Shown: one piece after another, positions 53,680-64,000 of the stretch | Layout: every line of letters starts with the position of its first letter | Numbering within the stretch: the stretch's first letter is position 1 | Assembly: GCF_014201875.1 (NCBI RefSeq) | Contig: NZ_JACHFL010000011.1 | Location: forward strand, 1 to 64,000 | DNA length: 64,000 bases | Direction of reading: 5' to 3' | DNA from: Deinococcus humi | GTDB taxonomy: Bacteria > Deinococcota > Deinococci > Deinococcales > Deinococcaceae | Notes under the pieces: model-generated | Told to the model about the DNA's origin: nothing | The model's input: the letters and a program-made list of their open reading frames with translations, nothing else | Database searches by the model: none | Program-made: the position numbers and the translations under genes

Positions 53680-54768
53680 CTAGTGGGGATGGGCCGCCAG
53701 CAATTTCAGGGTGAAGATGCTGCCTTGCGGACTTGAACACACCGCCAGGCTGCCGCCCATACGGGTCGCCAGACCGCGCGCGATGGTCAGCCCCACCCCG
53801 CTGCCGTCTCCCCGTGTGCGCGCCGGGTCAACACGGTAAAAGCGCTCGAAAATGCGCTCCAGATGTTCGGCCGGGATGCCGTTCCCGGTATCCGCCACCG
53901 TGAACAGCACGTCACCGCCGCTATGGGTCGCTCCCAGCGTCACCTGGCCCCCGCGTGGTGTGTGGCGCAGGGCGTTGCTCAGCAGGTTGGCGAGGATCTG
54001 CGCGGCCCGCTCGAAGTCTGCCGTGATGGATGGAAGATCTGCAGCCTCAGCCCGGACCAGTGCCACGCCACGTTCCTCGTACACGCCTGCGAAGCGCTCG
54101 AAAGCGTCGGCGATCAACGCGGCGGGAGCAAAGTCGCTGGGATGCAACTCCACCGCTCCTGCCTCCACCCGTGAGACCACGCTCAGGTCCTGGGCCAACC
54201 TCTCCATCGCGGCCGTCTCGCGCAGAATGGCCTCGGAAACAGCCTCTGGGGTCATCACCCCGTCTTTCATGGCCTCGGCGTACCCGCGCAGCGCCGAGAG
54301 GGGCGTCCGCAGTTCGTGCGCCACGTTGGAGATCAGTTCCACCCGCCCCTGTTCCACCTGTTGCAGCGCAGCGGCCATGCGGTTGAAGTGACGTGCCACG
54401 TCGGTCAGTTCATCCCGGCCTTCTTCCGGCAACCTCCGCCTGTAATCGCCTGTGGCGATAGCGTGGCTACCGTCCCGCAGCAGTTCCACGGACCGCACCA
54501 CCCGCCGCGCCGAGAACAGCGCCGTGAGGGCCGCCACCACCAGCGCTAATGGCAACGAGGCCAGCAGGGCCGCGTTCAGGGTGCGCCGCACGCCGCGCTC
54601 CAGATCCGGGCGCAGGGAAGCGCCGTCGGGGCCGATCAGCGTGATCATCTGCTCGACGTGGTGGCGAATAAAGGCGGGAGCCAACACCTCACTGATCAGA
54701 AGGACCGCGCCCAGCGCGATGCAGATCACCAGCAGGTGAGACAGGAACAGCCGGGGGTAGAGTTTCAG
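53680..54768 (-). CDS. Sensor histidine kinase, HisKA type; CTG start likely
   Basis: A membrane kinase of about 362 residues. Transmembrane helices near residues 12-32 and 65-88 flank a small periplasmic loop; HAMP follows, then the H-box VAHELRTPLSALRGYAEAM, N-box LANLLSNALRHT, and G boxes (VADTGNGI, GSGVGLTIARGL). The GTG at 54729 would cut into the first helix. The natural N-terminus (LKLYPRLFLSHLLVICIALG) begins with CTG at 54768, which overlaps the regulator's TGA by three bases. A rare CTG start with coupling is therefore proposed. Confidence 0.8.
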   Translation of the reverse strand: MKLYPRLFLSHLLVICIALGAVLLISEVLAPAFIRHHVEQMITLIGPDGASLRPDLERGVRRTLNAALLASLPLALVVAALTALFSARRVVRSVELLRDGSHAIATGDYRRRLPEEGRDELTDVARHFNRMAAALQQVEQGRVELISNVAHELRTPLSALRGYAEAMKDGVMTPEAVSEAILRETAAMERLAQDLSVVSRVEAGAVELHPSDFAPAALIADAFERFAGVYEERGVALVRAEAADLPSITADFERAAQILANLLSNALRHTPRGGQVTLGATHSGGDVLFTVADTGNGIPAEHLERIFERFYRVDPARTRGDGSGVGLTIARGLATRMGGSLAVCSSPQGSIFTLKLLAAHPH

Positions 54769-55451
54769 CTGCCCTCACCCCCTTCCTGGGCTTCCATGAA
54801 GCGGTAGCCCACCCCGCGCACCGTCTCGATGAAGCGGGGAGCGTCGGCGTCGTCGCCCAACTTGCGGCGCAGCCCTGTGACATGCACGTCTACTACCCGC
54901 GTGGTGCTGGGGAAGTCATGACCCCAGACCCGCTCCAGCAGGCGTTCGCGGCTCCAGACCAGCCCGGGATGCTGCGCGAAAGTGGCCAGCAGGTCATACT
55001 CCAGCTTGGACAGCTCCAGGATCTGCCCCGACAGTGTGGCGCGGCGGGTTCGCAGGTCCAGCTCCAGGTCGCCGCTGCGAATTTCATGACGGACTCCTGC
55101 CCGTCGGAGCAGGGCGCGGACACGGGCCACCACCTCACGTGGACTGAACGGCTTGACCACGTAATCGTCCACGCCCAGATCCAGCCCACGCAGCTTGTCC
55201 TCCTCCTCACCACGTGCAGTCAACATCAGAAGAGGCAGCTCAAGCCCCAGGGCCCTCGCCTCGCGGGCCAGGTCCAGGCCACTGATCCCTGGCAACATCC
55301 AGTCCAGGATCGCCAGATCGACGCGTGGCAGCAACTCGCGGGCCTGATGACCGCCGGCCGCCTGCAAGACCTCGTACCCCGCGCCGCTCAGGTAGGCGTG
55401 CAGGATTTCCAGGATGGCCGGATCATCATCGACGATCAGAACGCGGGCCAT
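54765..55451 (-). CDS. Response regulator, OmpR/PhoB family
   Basis: A 228-residue regulator with a receiver domain (LIVDDDPAIL, phosphoacceptor Asp in LAILDWMLPG, VVKPFSPRE) and a winged-helix DNA-binding domain (LELSKLEYDLLATFAQHPGL, VDVHVTGLRRKLG). It is coupled to the kinase downstream. The neighbouring copper and DUF305 genes make envelope or metal stress a likely signal. Confidence 0.9.
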   Translation of the reverse strand: MARVLIVDDDPAILEILHAYLSGAGYEVLQAAGGHQARELLPRVDLAILDWMLPGISGLDLAREARALGLELPLLMLTARGEEEDKLRGLDLGVDDYVVKPFSPREVVARVRALLRRAGVRHEIRSGDLELDLRTRRATLSGQILELSKLEYDLLATFAQHPGLVWSRERLLERVWGHDFPSTTRVVDVHVTGLRRKLGDDADAPRFIETVRGVGYRFMEAQEGGEGS

Positions 55452-55476
55452 GCCCGCCTTCCGCCCAATCCCTGGG

Positions 55477-56034
55477 TCACAACCCTCGTTTGATCAGCCA
55501 CTGGCGGTAAACGTACATCTCGTTGGCCTGGGTGCGGATGATGTCGCGGGCCAGGCCCAGCACGCGCGCGTCGCTGCTCTTTTGTAGGGCCAGGCTCGCC
55601 ATGTCAATGGCGCTGGCGTGGTGCGGCAGCATGCCCTCTACCAGGCCACGGTCACTGTCCTTGTTGGCCTTAAGCGTGGTGATCATGCCGGTCATCTCGC
55701 TCATCATCCCGTTCTGCGCGCTCTTGTCCATGCCGCCGAGGGCCTTCAGCCAGGTATTCATCTGGCCGATCTCTTTTTGCTGCACGCTGAGGATGTCTGC
55801 CGTCCAGCGCTTGACCTGGGTGTCCTTGACGTTGTTCAGCACCGTTTTGCTCATGTCCACCGCGCCCTGGTGGTGAACGATCATCATGGAGAGAAAGGCG
55901 CGGTCAAAGGCCCTGCCCTTTAGGGTCTCCAGGCTGCCGTTCATGGGGGTGCCGTGGTTCATGCCAGGCATGGTCATCTGGGCGTGGGCCAGGGGGGTGA
56001 GGCTGAGGGTCAGCAGCAGGGCACAGCGTTTCAT
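55477..56034 (-). CDS. Secreted DUF305 protein
   Basis: A 185-residue exported protein. Signal peptide MKRCALLLTLSLTPLAHAQM; the mature part is helical with a Met/His-rich start (MTMPGMNHGTPM) and the two DUF305 motifs MMIVHHQGAVDM and MLPHHASAIDM. Met/His clusters suggest copper or silver binding outside the cell. ATG 56034 gives the proper signal; the open frame reaches 56166. It lies 25 bases upstream of the two-component genes on the same strand and may be co-transcribed. Confidence 0.8.
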   Translation of the reverse strand: MKRCALLLTLSLTPLAHAQMTMPGMNHGTPMNGSLETLKGRAFDRAFLSMMIVHHQGAVDMSKTVLNNVKDTQVKRWTADILSVQQKEIGQMNTWLKALGGMDKSAQNGMMSEMTGMITTLKANKDSDRGLVEGMLPHHASAIDMASLALQKSSDARVLGLARDIIRTQANEMYVYRQWLIKRGL

Positions 56035-56234
56035 GGCTTCAGCGTGGGGCCACCGTGTTAAAACCGTGTAAAGCGGGGAGTCTGGGCATAGCAAGCATTC
56101 GCTTCTGCACCGCTTTTGCCCAACGTTCTGTCGGAGAGTTGTGATGCCATGCAGATGGAATTCCAACCGGGGACCTTGAACGCCTGATTTGCCCCACGGT
56201 TGCTTTCCGATACCTATGATCGCAAGATCAGCAG

Positions 56235-56696
56235 ATGACCGAGCCTGCGCCCGCTCTCTACCAACGCCTGCTGGTCGCCACCGGCGGCGCTCCTCACTCG
56301 CTGGTGGCCATCGAGCGCGCGGCCACGCTCGCCGAACACTTCGGCGCCACCCTGCATGTCGTGACCGTCATCCCACAGGGCAACCAGGGTCTGGAGAACG
56401 TCACAGTGGCCTTCGGGGGCAGCGGCGGCCTGGCCCTCCAGGAGAACCACGAGCGCTTCGAATCGCACCTGCGTGAGACCGCCAGTGCCCTGCGTACGCG
56501 CGGCCTGCAGGTGGAAGAACATCTCCTGAGGGCCCTCCGGCCCGCCGACGCCATCCTCGCAGTGGCGGCCGAGGTGGGCGTCGACCTGATCCTGCTCGGG
56601 CGTCGTCACAAGACCGCCTGGAGCGCCGCTCTGGCGGGGAGCGTCTCCGACATGGTCAGCCATGCGTCACCGGTCGACGTGCTCATCGTCCGCTAG
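56235..56696 (+). CDS. Universal stress protein, UspA family
   Basis: A 153-residue protein with the Usp fold. The N-terminal strand LYQRLLVATGGAPHS is followed by ERAATLAEHFGATLHVVTVI, and the C-terminal nucleotide loop GRRHKTAWSAALAGSVSDMV approximates G-2x-G-9x-G(S/T). Single domain, cytoplasmic. It probably binds ATP and supports stress survival; the precise role is unknown. Confidence 0.8.
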   Translation: MTEPAPALYQRLLVATGGAPHSLVAIERAATLAEHFGATLHVVTVIPQGNQGLENVTVAFGGSGGLALQENHERFESHLRETASALRTRGLQVEEHLLRALRPADAILAVAAEVGVDLILLGRRHKTAWSAALAGSVSDMVSHASPVDVLIVR

Positions 56697-57083
56697 CCTT
56701 GTCAGGAGGTTCAGGCTGAAATGAGGGCCACCCCACCGCTCAGCCGGTCAGGGTCTAGCTGAATGTTAAGCCGGACCCCCGTCATTGGCGTCAGTGCCCT
56801 CGTCGTCGTCTTCCCACGGTGGCTGATGTTCCAGGAATCAGACCTGGTGGAGGAACTGCCTCCGCTGTGCCCGTCGGGCCTCAACCTCGCGGTCGCGCCA
56901 GGCGAACTCAGCACATCGTCGCAGGAGGGCTTGGGATCTCGCCTCCAGTTGCGCGATGCGCCCCCCTAGATTGTCTCCGATCCACAGATCCGATGGTGAC
57001 CCTCAGCCCCCCAGTCTCGCAATCCGACTCTCTTATCCGTTGTCACACCATGGCCCCAGACAGCGCCACGCGTACAGTGGGGC
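56697..57083. other. Stretch without a convincing gene
   Basis: Open frames here are short and on both strands, without ribosome sites or recognisable motifs. Nothing functional was identified apart from the likely promoter region of the next two genes. Confidence 0.4.
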
Positions 57084-57227
57084 ATGAACCAATTGGAACT
57101 GCTGCTGGAGGTCCGCCGCCAGCGGCGGGCCGCGTTCGAGACGGCCTTGCTTGGCCTGTCCATCCGAGACCACGTGCAGGCGGCCCTGGACCTGAATGAC
57201 ACTTTAACGCTGGGCGACTCTTTTTGA
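57084..57227 (+). CDS. Small helical protein coupled to the DUF421 gene
   Basis: A 47-codon frame from ATG 57084 (MNQLELLLEVRRQRRAAFET continuing to LNDTLTLGDSF) whose TGA overlaps the TTG start of the DUF421 gene (TTGA). It is amphipathic and helical. The overlap and codon use support a real gene; function unknown. Confidence 0.45.
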   Translation: MNQLELLLEVRRQRRAAFETALLGLSIRDHVQAALDLNDTLTLGDSF

Positions 57228-57961
57228 GCGGCCCGGAAATCATCCCTTTCGACTGGCAGCGCATCTGGCTGGGTGACGCGCCGCCGCTGTTCCTGCTGGA
57301 AATCGTCTTCCGCACCGCCGTGATCTTCGTCTGGTTGCTGCTGCTGCTGCAGTTGACCGGCAAGCGCGGGCTGGCCCAGCTCAGCGCGCTGGAACTGGTG
57401 ATTGTCATCGCGCTGGGTTCGGCAGCGGGCGACCCGCTGTTCTATCCCGAGGTCCCGCTGCTGCACGCCATGCTGGCACTGGCGCTGGTGGTGGGCTTTC
57501 AACGGGTGCTGGCCGGGCTGGTGGTCCGTTCCGAGCGGGTGGAAACCTTCATGGAAGGCCAGCCGGTGGAGCTGGTCCGCGACGGTGTATTCAGCGTGGC
57601 CGCACTGGAGCAAGCCAACCTGAGCCGGGAGGACCTGTTCGAGAAACTGCGGTCTGAAGGAGTGATGCAACTGGGCGAGGTCCGCCGTGCCTACTTCGAG
57701 CAGGACGGTGACCTGTCCGTCTTCAGACACGACACGGACTCGCCCCCCGGTCTTCCCGTGGTGCCGCCGTGGGACCTGGAGCCGCCTACGGTGCTGAACC
57801 CGGATCTGCCTCAGCAGGGGTTTGTGGCCTGCCTGAACTGCGGGCGGGTCCAGCAGGTCAGCGGTCTGCTGGGGGGCTGCACCTGTGGTGGACTGGAGGG
57901 GTGGACAGCGGCGACCACCGATCCGCTCGCAGGAGCAGGGATGAGCGCCGATCAGTCCTGA
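57224..57961 (+). CDS. DUF421 (YetF-like) membrane protein with zinc-ribbon-like tail
   Basis: A 245-residue protein. Three hydrophobic helices (residues 20-42, 52-70, 80-100) are followed by the cytoplasmic DUF421 domain (RSERVETFMEGQPVELVRDG, LRSEGVMQLGEVRRAYFEQD). The tail has CLNCG and CTCGG, perhaps a small zinc site, unusual for the family. The start is TTG 57224, coupled to the small upstream gene. Role unknown; relatives in Bacillus affect spore and envelope properties. Confidence 0.75.
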   Translation: MSGPEIIPFDWQRIWLGDAPPLFLLEIVFRTAVIFVWLLLLLQLTGKRGLAQLSALELVIVIALGSAAGDPLFYPEVPLLHAMLALALVVGFQRVLAGLVVRSERVETFMEGQPVELVRDGVFSVAALEQANLSREDLFEKLRSEGVMQLGEVRRAYFEQDGDLSVFRHDTDSPPGLPVVPPWDLEPPTVLNPDLPQQGFVACLNCGRVQQVSGLLGGCTCGGLEGWTAATTDPLAGAGMSADQS

Positions 57962-58099
57962 GCGTCCTGACCAACTGCGATTTAAATGCAAAGTTCAGCC
58001 GCTTCTCCCCCTGGTTTTGCCCTTGGCATCCCTCTGCCCAGGCCCAGTTAATTCGGCGTGTGGTTAAAACAAGAAGTTCAGTGACGCTCTCAGCGTCTC

Positions 58100-58366
58100 T
58101 CACCGGGCGAGCTTGAGCAGCCTCACGAGGTTGGCCGGCTTTTCCTCGCGGGCCTGGCACATCTCCACGTAGGTCTCCAGAATCACGTCGCCAGTGGACT
58201 CGAGCGCACTTCGGACGCTGGCGTAGAGGGTCATGACCTCCACGCAGTCCTTTTCTTCCTCCACCATCTTCTGCAAGCCCCGAACCTGTCCTTCCAGGCG
58301 GCGCAGACGGTTGAGAATCTTCGTCTTTTCAGCTTCACGGTCACTGATGGGCATGGTCGCAGTCAT
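58100..58366 (-). CDS. cstR: CsoR/CstR-family repressor, persulfide-sensing type
   Basis: An 88-residue helical repressor. Cys41 (KDCVEVM) and Cys70 (VEMCQ) have the spacing of the sensing pair, but the His that completes the copper site of CsoR is replaced by Tyr66 (ETYVEMC). This favours a CstR-type persulfide sensor over a copper sensor. It is divergent from the persulfide dioxygenase operon. ATG 58366 is preceded by TATACT six bases away (leaderless); the open frame to 58429 crosses the operator. Regulation of both itself and the operon is expected. Confidence 0.8.
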   Translation of the reverse strand: MTATMPISDREAEKTKILNRLRRLEGQVRGLQKMVEEEKDCVEVMTLYASVRSALESTGDVILETYVEMCQAREEKPANLVRLLKLAR

Positions 58367-58372
58367 GCGGTC

Positions 58373-58427
58373 AGTATACCCCCTGGGGTATTTGACAGAA
58401 TAGGGGAGGGGGGTATAACCTCTAGGC
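58373..58427. promoter_or_regulatory. Divergent leaderless promoters with CstR-type operator
   Basis: ATACCCCCTGGGGTAT (58376-58391) is a perfect palindrome, 7-2-7, of the G/C-tract kind bound by CsoR/CstR. To the right, TTGACA (58392-58397), 16 bases, and TATAAC (58414-58419) end eight bases before the dioxygenase ATG. To the left, TATACT (minus strand, 58373-58378) ends six bases before the repressor ATG. A second half-site GGGGTAT (58410-58416) overlaps the plus-strand -10. Confidence 0.8.
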
Positions 58428-59822
<1,395 letters not shown>

Positions 59823-59832
59823 TCCTCACCCG

Positions 59833-59863
59833 GCGGAGGCGGCGCCCCCTGGGCCGCCTCCGC
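59833..59863. terminator. GC-rich hairpin between operon genes
   Basis: GCGGAGGCGGC (59833-59843) pairs perfectly with GCCGCCTCCGC (59853-59863). There is no U-run. Located between the first and second genes of the sulfur operon, it may lower downstream expression or protect the upstream message. Confidence 0.5.
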
Positions 59864-59883
59864 TTCTGCTGAAAGGAGCTTCT

Positions 59884-60201
59884 ATGACCTACCAGGACAT
59901 CTTCACCACTGAAGTCGAAGGCAAGAAGCGCGACGGCGCGCGGCTCATCGACGTGCGCGAGATTGGGGAGTACACCCAGGGGCACATCCCGGGCGCAGTG
60001 AACCTGTCCCTGAGCGAGCTCGTCGGGCGCGAGGACGAGATCGCGCCGAACACCATCCTGATCTGCGCGAGCGGCAACCGCTCTTCGCAGGCCGCGGCCT
60101 ACCTTGCCTCGCTGGGCAGGACCGGGCTGATGAACCTCTCGGGCGGCATCACAGTGTGGATACGCGAGGGCCGCGCCCTCAACCGGGGCGAACAGCCATG
60201 A
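59884..60201 (+). CDS. Single-domain rhodanese
   Basis: A 105-residue sulfurtransferase with the active Cys61 in LICASGNRS and the CH2A-type start [27 protein letters not shown] precedes the ATG. The stop overlaps the next ATG (ATGA). It would carry persulfide sulfur between the dioxygenase and other partners in the same operon. Confidence 0.9.
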   Translation: MTYQDIFTTEVEGKKRDGARLIDVREIGEYTQGHIPGAVNLSLSELVGREDEIAPNTILICASGNRSSQAAAYLASLGRTGLMNLSGGITVWIREGRALNRGEQP

Positions 60202-61001
60202 TCTTCGCCTGGATCGGCGCTGCCCTAATCGGGCTGAGCCTCGGCCTGCTGGGCTCGGGCGGCTCAATCCTGACCGTCCCTGTGCTGGTCTACCTGGTCG
60301 GCGAACCCGAGAAGCTGGCGATCGCTGAGAGCCTCGCGATCGTGGGCGGGATCAGCCTGATCGGAGCGATTCCTTACGCCGTCAAGCGCCAGATCGACTG
60401 GCGTTCAGTCCTGTGGTTCGGGGGGCCCGGCGTGGTGGGCACGTCCCTCGGCGCGGCCCTGAGCGTCTATCTGTCAGGAGTGGTGCAGTTGCTGCTCTTC
60501 GCTGCCGTCATGCTGCTCGCTGCCGTGATGATGTTCCGGCCTTCCACCGTGCCCCCGCAGGGTTATGCACCTCACCTGCGCTCCCCCCTGAAGATTGGCG
60601 CGGAGGGACTGGGCGTCGGCGTCCTGACCGGGCTGGTGGGCGTGGGCGGCGGGTTCCTGATCATTCCTGCGCTGGTCTTGCTGGGCGGATTGCCCATGAG
60701 TCTCGCGGTGGGCACCAGCCTGCTGATCATCGCCGCCAAGAGCTTCGCAGGCTTTTCCAAGTACGTGCATGTTCTGGCCGAGCAGAACCTGTCGATGAAC
60801 TGGACCCTGATCGCGCTCTTCACGATCATTGGCATCGTGGGCAGCTTCCTGGGCGCCCGGGTAGGTAAGAGCATCTCCAACGACAGCCTGAAACGGGGCT
60901 TCGCGGGCTTTCTGGTCGTGATGGGCGTGTATGTCCTGGCCACCAATGTGCCCAAGGTGCTCAACCCGTCCCAGGCCGCCACAGCGCAGCTGCGGCATTG
61001 A
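60198..61001 (+). CDS. TauE/SafE-family anion exporter
   Basis: A 267-residue membrane protein with about eight helices and the two TauE half-repeats ([20 protein letters not shown] and [20 protein letters not shown]). ATG 60198 overlaps the rhodanese stop. In cst-type operons the TauE protein is thought to export sulfite or another sulfur anion. Confidence 0.85.
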   Translation: MIFAWIGAALIGLSLGLLGSGGSILTVPVLVYLVGEPEKLAIAESLAIVGGISLIGAIPYAVKRQIDWRSVLWFGGPGVVGTSLGAALSVYLSGVVQLLLFAAVMLLAAVMMFRPSTVPPQGYAPHLRSPLKIGAEGLGVGVLTGLVGVGGGFLIIPALVLLGGLPMSLAVGTSLLIIAAKSFAGFSKYVHVLAEQNLSMNWTLIALFTIIGIVGSFLGARVGKSISNDSLKRGFAGFLVVMGVYVLATNVPKVLNPSQAATAQLRH

Positions 61002-61060
61002 AGCCCACATCACATCCGCGCCTCCGCTTTGCGGCTTTCCCTTCCCTGAGGTCCTTTTCC

Positions 61061-61632
<572 letters not shown>

Positions 61633-61636
<4 letters not shown>

Positions 61637-62109
61637 CCAGGACCTCCCAGATTCCCGGCGTCCATACTGAGCCCGCCTCTTCCGCCCGAACGGTCACCGG
61701 ACTGCTGGTCTACCTGTTCGCGGGGCTGTACTTCGGCGTGGTCCTCGTCAAGTCAGAGGCGGCCAGCTGGTACCGCATCCAGGAAATGTTCCGCTTCGAG
61801 TCCTTCCAAATGTTCGGCCTGATCGGTTCCGCCGTCGTCACTGGGATGATCACCACGATGCTCCTGCGCCGCAGTGGACTGAACAGCCTGGACGGACAGA
61901 CCATTCGCGTCACCGACAAAGAAAAGGGCTGGCGGCGGTACGTGTTCGGCGGCCTGACCTTCGGGGTGGGCTGGGGGCTGGCGGGGGTCTGCCCGGGACC
62001 GATCTTCACGCTGCTCGGAGCCGGGATCTGGCCCATGCTGCTGGTGCTCGCCTTCGCCCTGCTCGGCACCTACCTCTACGGCGCCTTTAAAGACCGCCTT
62101 CCTCACTAA
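61633..62109 (+). CDS. YeeE/YedE (DUF6691-like) transporter, second half
   Basis: A 158-residue membrane protein with four helices and the motif [19 protein letters not shown], the second conserved Cys loop of the family. It starts at ATG 61633 inside the stop of the first half. Together the two halves would form a thiosulfate or sulfur-species importer. Last gene of the sulfur operon. Confidence 0.85.
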
Positions 62110-62126
62110 GGAGGTGATAGATAACC

Positions 62127-62297
62127 TCATTCGAACATGGCCAGGGCCACATCTTGACCGGACAGCGCCAGAGCCGCCTGATCTCTGGCCAGCAGCTCCG
62201 CCGCGCGGCTGGCCGCACTGAGCTGCAGCAGCGCGGTGACCTGAGCCGTCGTTAGCAGGAATGAAAATTCGAACGTGAAAGCCAGAGGGAGTTTCAC
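62127..62297 (-). CDS. Small protein of unknown function
   Basis: A 56-residue frame from GTG 62297 (MKLPLAFTFEFSFLLTTAQV, then LLQLSAASRAAELLARDQAA) to TGA 62127. It starts within the stop of the short frame upstream (GTGTGA), as in coupled phage-type genes. Ala/Leu-rich helical composition. Real but unrecognised, or a remnant. Confidence 0.35.
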   Translation of the reverse strand: MKLPLAFTFEFSFLLTTAQVTALLQLSAASRAAELLARDQAALALSGQDVALAMFE

Positions 62298-62410
62298 ACT
62301 ATTTGCTCGCGCAGCGCGGCCGGAGCGCCCTGAGCTTCAGCCAGATTGCGGGTGGCCTGAATCAATGTGCTGCCGCAGGTCGGTGTCCTGATGTCACCTT
62401 CTATGCGCAT
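62294..62410 (-). CDS. Short frame, possible gene end
   Basis: A 38-residue frame from ATG 62410 (MRIEGDIRTPTCGSTLIQAT and LAEAQGAPAALREQIV), coupled to the preceding entry. No ribosome site. It may be a 5'-truncated gene. From 62411 to 62680 nothing further is supported. Confidence 0.25.
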   Translation of the reverse strand: MRIEGDIRTPTCGSTLIQATRNLAEAQGAPAALREQIV

Positions 62411-62680
62411 CGTCCACTATTTGATTACCCGGCTTAGAAACGTTCGTTTCTGCAATTTCCTAGGCCATAGTGCCAGCAATCTCTGATGCGTTTGTCTGAA
62501 ATTCTGGCTTTTTAAGCCTTGCGTGTCGAAGATCCCTTTGACACCGAGATCGACGCCCTCTAGGTGACGCCGAGGGGGCAACAGATTGTCCCACTCGCAG
62601 AATCGCTTGGATGCAGGGAGACCTGCCTCTGGCTACCGAGATCCTTCGGAACTTGAACCCTTGCGCCCCTCATTCAACCG

Positions 62681-63309
62681 TTGATGAGTTCGCGAGGCCG
62701 TATCCGGCGGACCCGTGCCGAGGGCTACGCCACGCTTTTTGTACGCTCGGAAAGCGCCCGGGAGTGGGGCAGTCCAGCCGAAATGCAGGAGGCCGAGCGC
62801 GATCAGGGCCTGGCCGTTCGGCATTTTGCCCGGAACGGGCGCAGCTATGCCGTGGGCGTTAGCATGGGGGGGCTGATGGCCCTGCGCAGTGCGGAGAGCA
62901 GCGCTGTCTACCGCGTCCGAGGCGTGGTATTGATTGACGGCTGGACCAAGTTGCAAGTGCCGTCAGCCGCCAGGCCGAGATCCGCCGAGCCTACAATCTG
63001 GCGCCCAGCGACCCCGCCCCGGCCGAATTGCCTGAGCCGACCATCCCGGTGCTGGCGTTGTGGAGCCCCGACGACACACTAGCTCCCCGCCAGGGCAGTG
63101 CCACCACACTTGAGCTGGGGGCCTGGGACACACACCGTCCCGACGCTGGCGGCCTGCTCACCCTGAGTGGACCCCATCTGGGAGGCAATCGCTTTGAACC
63201 TAACACGCTCGAGCAGATCACGCGCTTCCTCGGCGCCCTGGAAAGGCAAGAGCAGGGGGCACAGACCTCAGGGGACGGCGGCAAAAGCACCCATGAACTT
63301 TCAAACTGA
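62681..63309 (+). pseudogene. Alpha/beta hydrolase, frameshifted
   Basis: The nucleophile elbow GVSMGGLMAL lies in the first frame (from 62681, ending near GVVLIDGWTKLQ at 62955). Coding resumes one frame over with VSRQAEIRRAYNLAPSDPAP, the acid region VLALWSPDDTLAP and the His in GPHLGGNRFEP, ending at TGA 63307. A single frameshift breaks the gene. The N-terminal strands before RAEGYATLFVRS are also lacking. It resembles chlorophyllase-type or dienelactone hydrolases. Confidence 0.6.
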
Positions 63310-63339
63310 GCTGATCCGTTCAGCAACAGATGCGCAGGC

Positions 63340-63556
63340 CACCCCAGGGTGGACGTACGCTCTCATGACGGAAAAGGGGACCGGAATGATGCCTCAGACT
63401 CGGAAGACAACACCGGCACCCTCCCCCGCTCGGCCGCCGGGCTTGGTGACGTATCCGAACTGTGCGGCGGGCAAAGCGTCTCTCCTAGCTGGGCAGCTGG
63501 GGTATAGCCGTACAGTGGACCGGTACGGGATCGGCGGGCCTGCGAATGAGCCCGCT
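63340..63556 (+). pseudogene. Duplicated fragment of the excalibur end of the ComEC-like gene
   Basis: The frame YALMTEKGTGMMPQTRKTTP followed by SPARPPGLVTYPNCAAGKAS and LLAGQLGYSRTVDRYG matches the last 65 residues of the gene at 49202-50212 with several substitutions. The calcium-binding DRDGDG is degraded to DRYGIG. No MBL domain precedes it. Confidence 0.7.
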
Positions 63557-63587
63557 CGATCGATTGCTCGGGAGCTGGGTGTTCACG

Positions 63588-63965
63588 ATGTACCATTCCG
63601 GCCTCGCAGAACCGATCACTGGTCATCAGCGGTATGAACGGGTGCTGGACGGTGGGTTCGTCCTTCAATAATGGACATACGATCACCCCGATTTCCCAGA
63701 CGCCCTGGCCCTGCTGTCGGAAAAACAGGCTCACTCCTTTGACGTGCGAGGCATTGTCCGCATCTTTGACTTTGAGATTGACGACGTGGGTTGGTCCATG
63801 ATCCACCTCAATCGGGCTTTTCCTAGTGTTTTCAGATGCAGTTTCAGGGCCGGACGTCATGACAGGCAGCGGCGCAGCCTCTCGCGACGGTGGGACCACT
63901 TGGCAGCCAGATTTCACAATGACTTACCGGCGCGAAGCTTATTGATGACGTGCCATAGATTGTGA
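63588..63965 (+). pseudogene. Unfused relative of the N-terminal domain of the 48780 gene, with an in-frame stop
   Basis: From ATG 63588 (MYHSGLAEPITGHQRYERVL) the frame has a TAA at 63669 and then continues WTYDHPDFPDALALLSEKQA and FDVRGIVRIFDFEIDDVGWS before losing similarity to ordinary protein. The first 30 residues match the gene at 48780-49166. This copy shows what the original protein looked like past the fusion joint. The family is not identified. Confidence 0.5.
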
Positions 63966-64000
63966 CCGGTTTACAGCTCAGCCGGACCGCGATGCGTACA

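Overview
The window looks like a large replicon (plasmid, megaplasmid or secondary chromosome) of a Deinococcus-type bacterium. The evidence is GC-rich coding DNA, a lexA–imuY–dnaE2 mutagenesis cassette of the kind known from Deinococcus deserti, many start codons with a -10 box only 6–9 nt upstream (leaderless transcripts, common in Deinococcus), and an iteron-type origin beside a RepA gene. No rRNA, tRNA or CRISPR array was seen.

Region 1 (1–16 kb) is a worn accessory or defence region. It holds a NACHT NTPase with HEAT-like repeats and a damaged 5' end, a HEPN-like protein, an intact AAA ATPase plus subtilisin-like protease pair matching the IetAS defence system, an AT-rich secreted protein, and several pseudogenes (SRAP/YedK with a lost start codon and a frameshift, a zinc-ribbon protein, a DUF6504 copy).

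Region 2 (16–23.6 kb) is a mobile module: a tyrosine recombinase fold lacking its C-terminal catalytic residues, a Phd-like/MbcA-like antitoxin gene, and a Tn554-like recombinase operon whose second gene is split by an in-frame TAA. The operon and an XRE regulator lie between two copies of a 17-bp direct repeat (17716 and 22968), either att cores or shared operators. Region 3 (23.6–25.8 kb) is the replication origin: a 13-bp inverted repeat, a perfect 24-bp inverted repeat, eight direct iterons and repA.

Region 4 (26–36 kb) has IS6-family copies, an MBL lactonase, peptidase E, and the SOS operon lexA–imuY–DUF6504–dnaE2 behind a palindromic LexA-type operator. Region 5 (36–45 kb) is an FbpABC-type ABC transporter divergent from a solute-binding protein/CitA-like kinase/DcuR-like regulator set; an 8-bp-arm inverted repeat lies between them. 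Region 6 (45–48.6 kb) is a fatty-acid degradation operon: acyl-CoA dehydrogenase, SDR dehydrogenase, thiolase.

Region 7 (48.8–57.9 kb) carries a chimeric hydrolase gene, a DUF3006 plus ComEC-like MBL pair, an SH3 protein, NucS, and a copper/envelope stress group (Csp-like Cys-rich bundle, two DUF305 proteins, an OmpR-type two-component system, a universal stress protein, DUF421). Region 8 (58–62.1 kb) is a persulfide/thiosulfate operon: a CstR-type repressor divergent from persulfide dioxygenase–rhodanese, rhodanese, TauE and two YeeE/YedE half-transporters. The right end (62.1–64 kb) is decayed and partly duplicates the 49-kb region, including the same chimera-forming gene in its unfused form. 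Frame disruptions are frequent; some may be assembly errors, so pseudogene calls depend on read accuracy.
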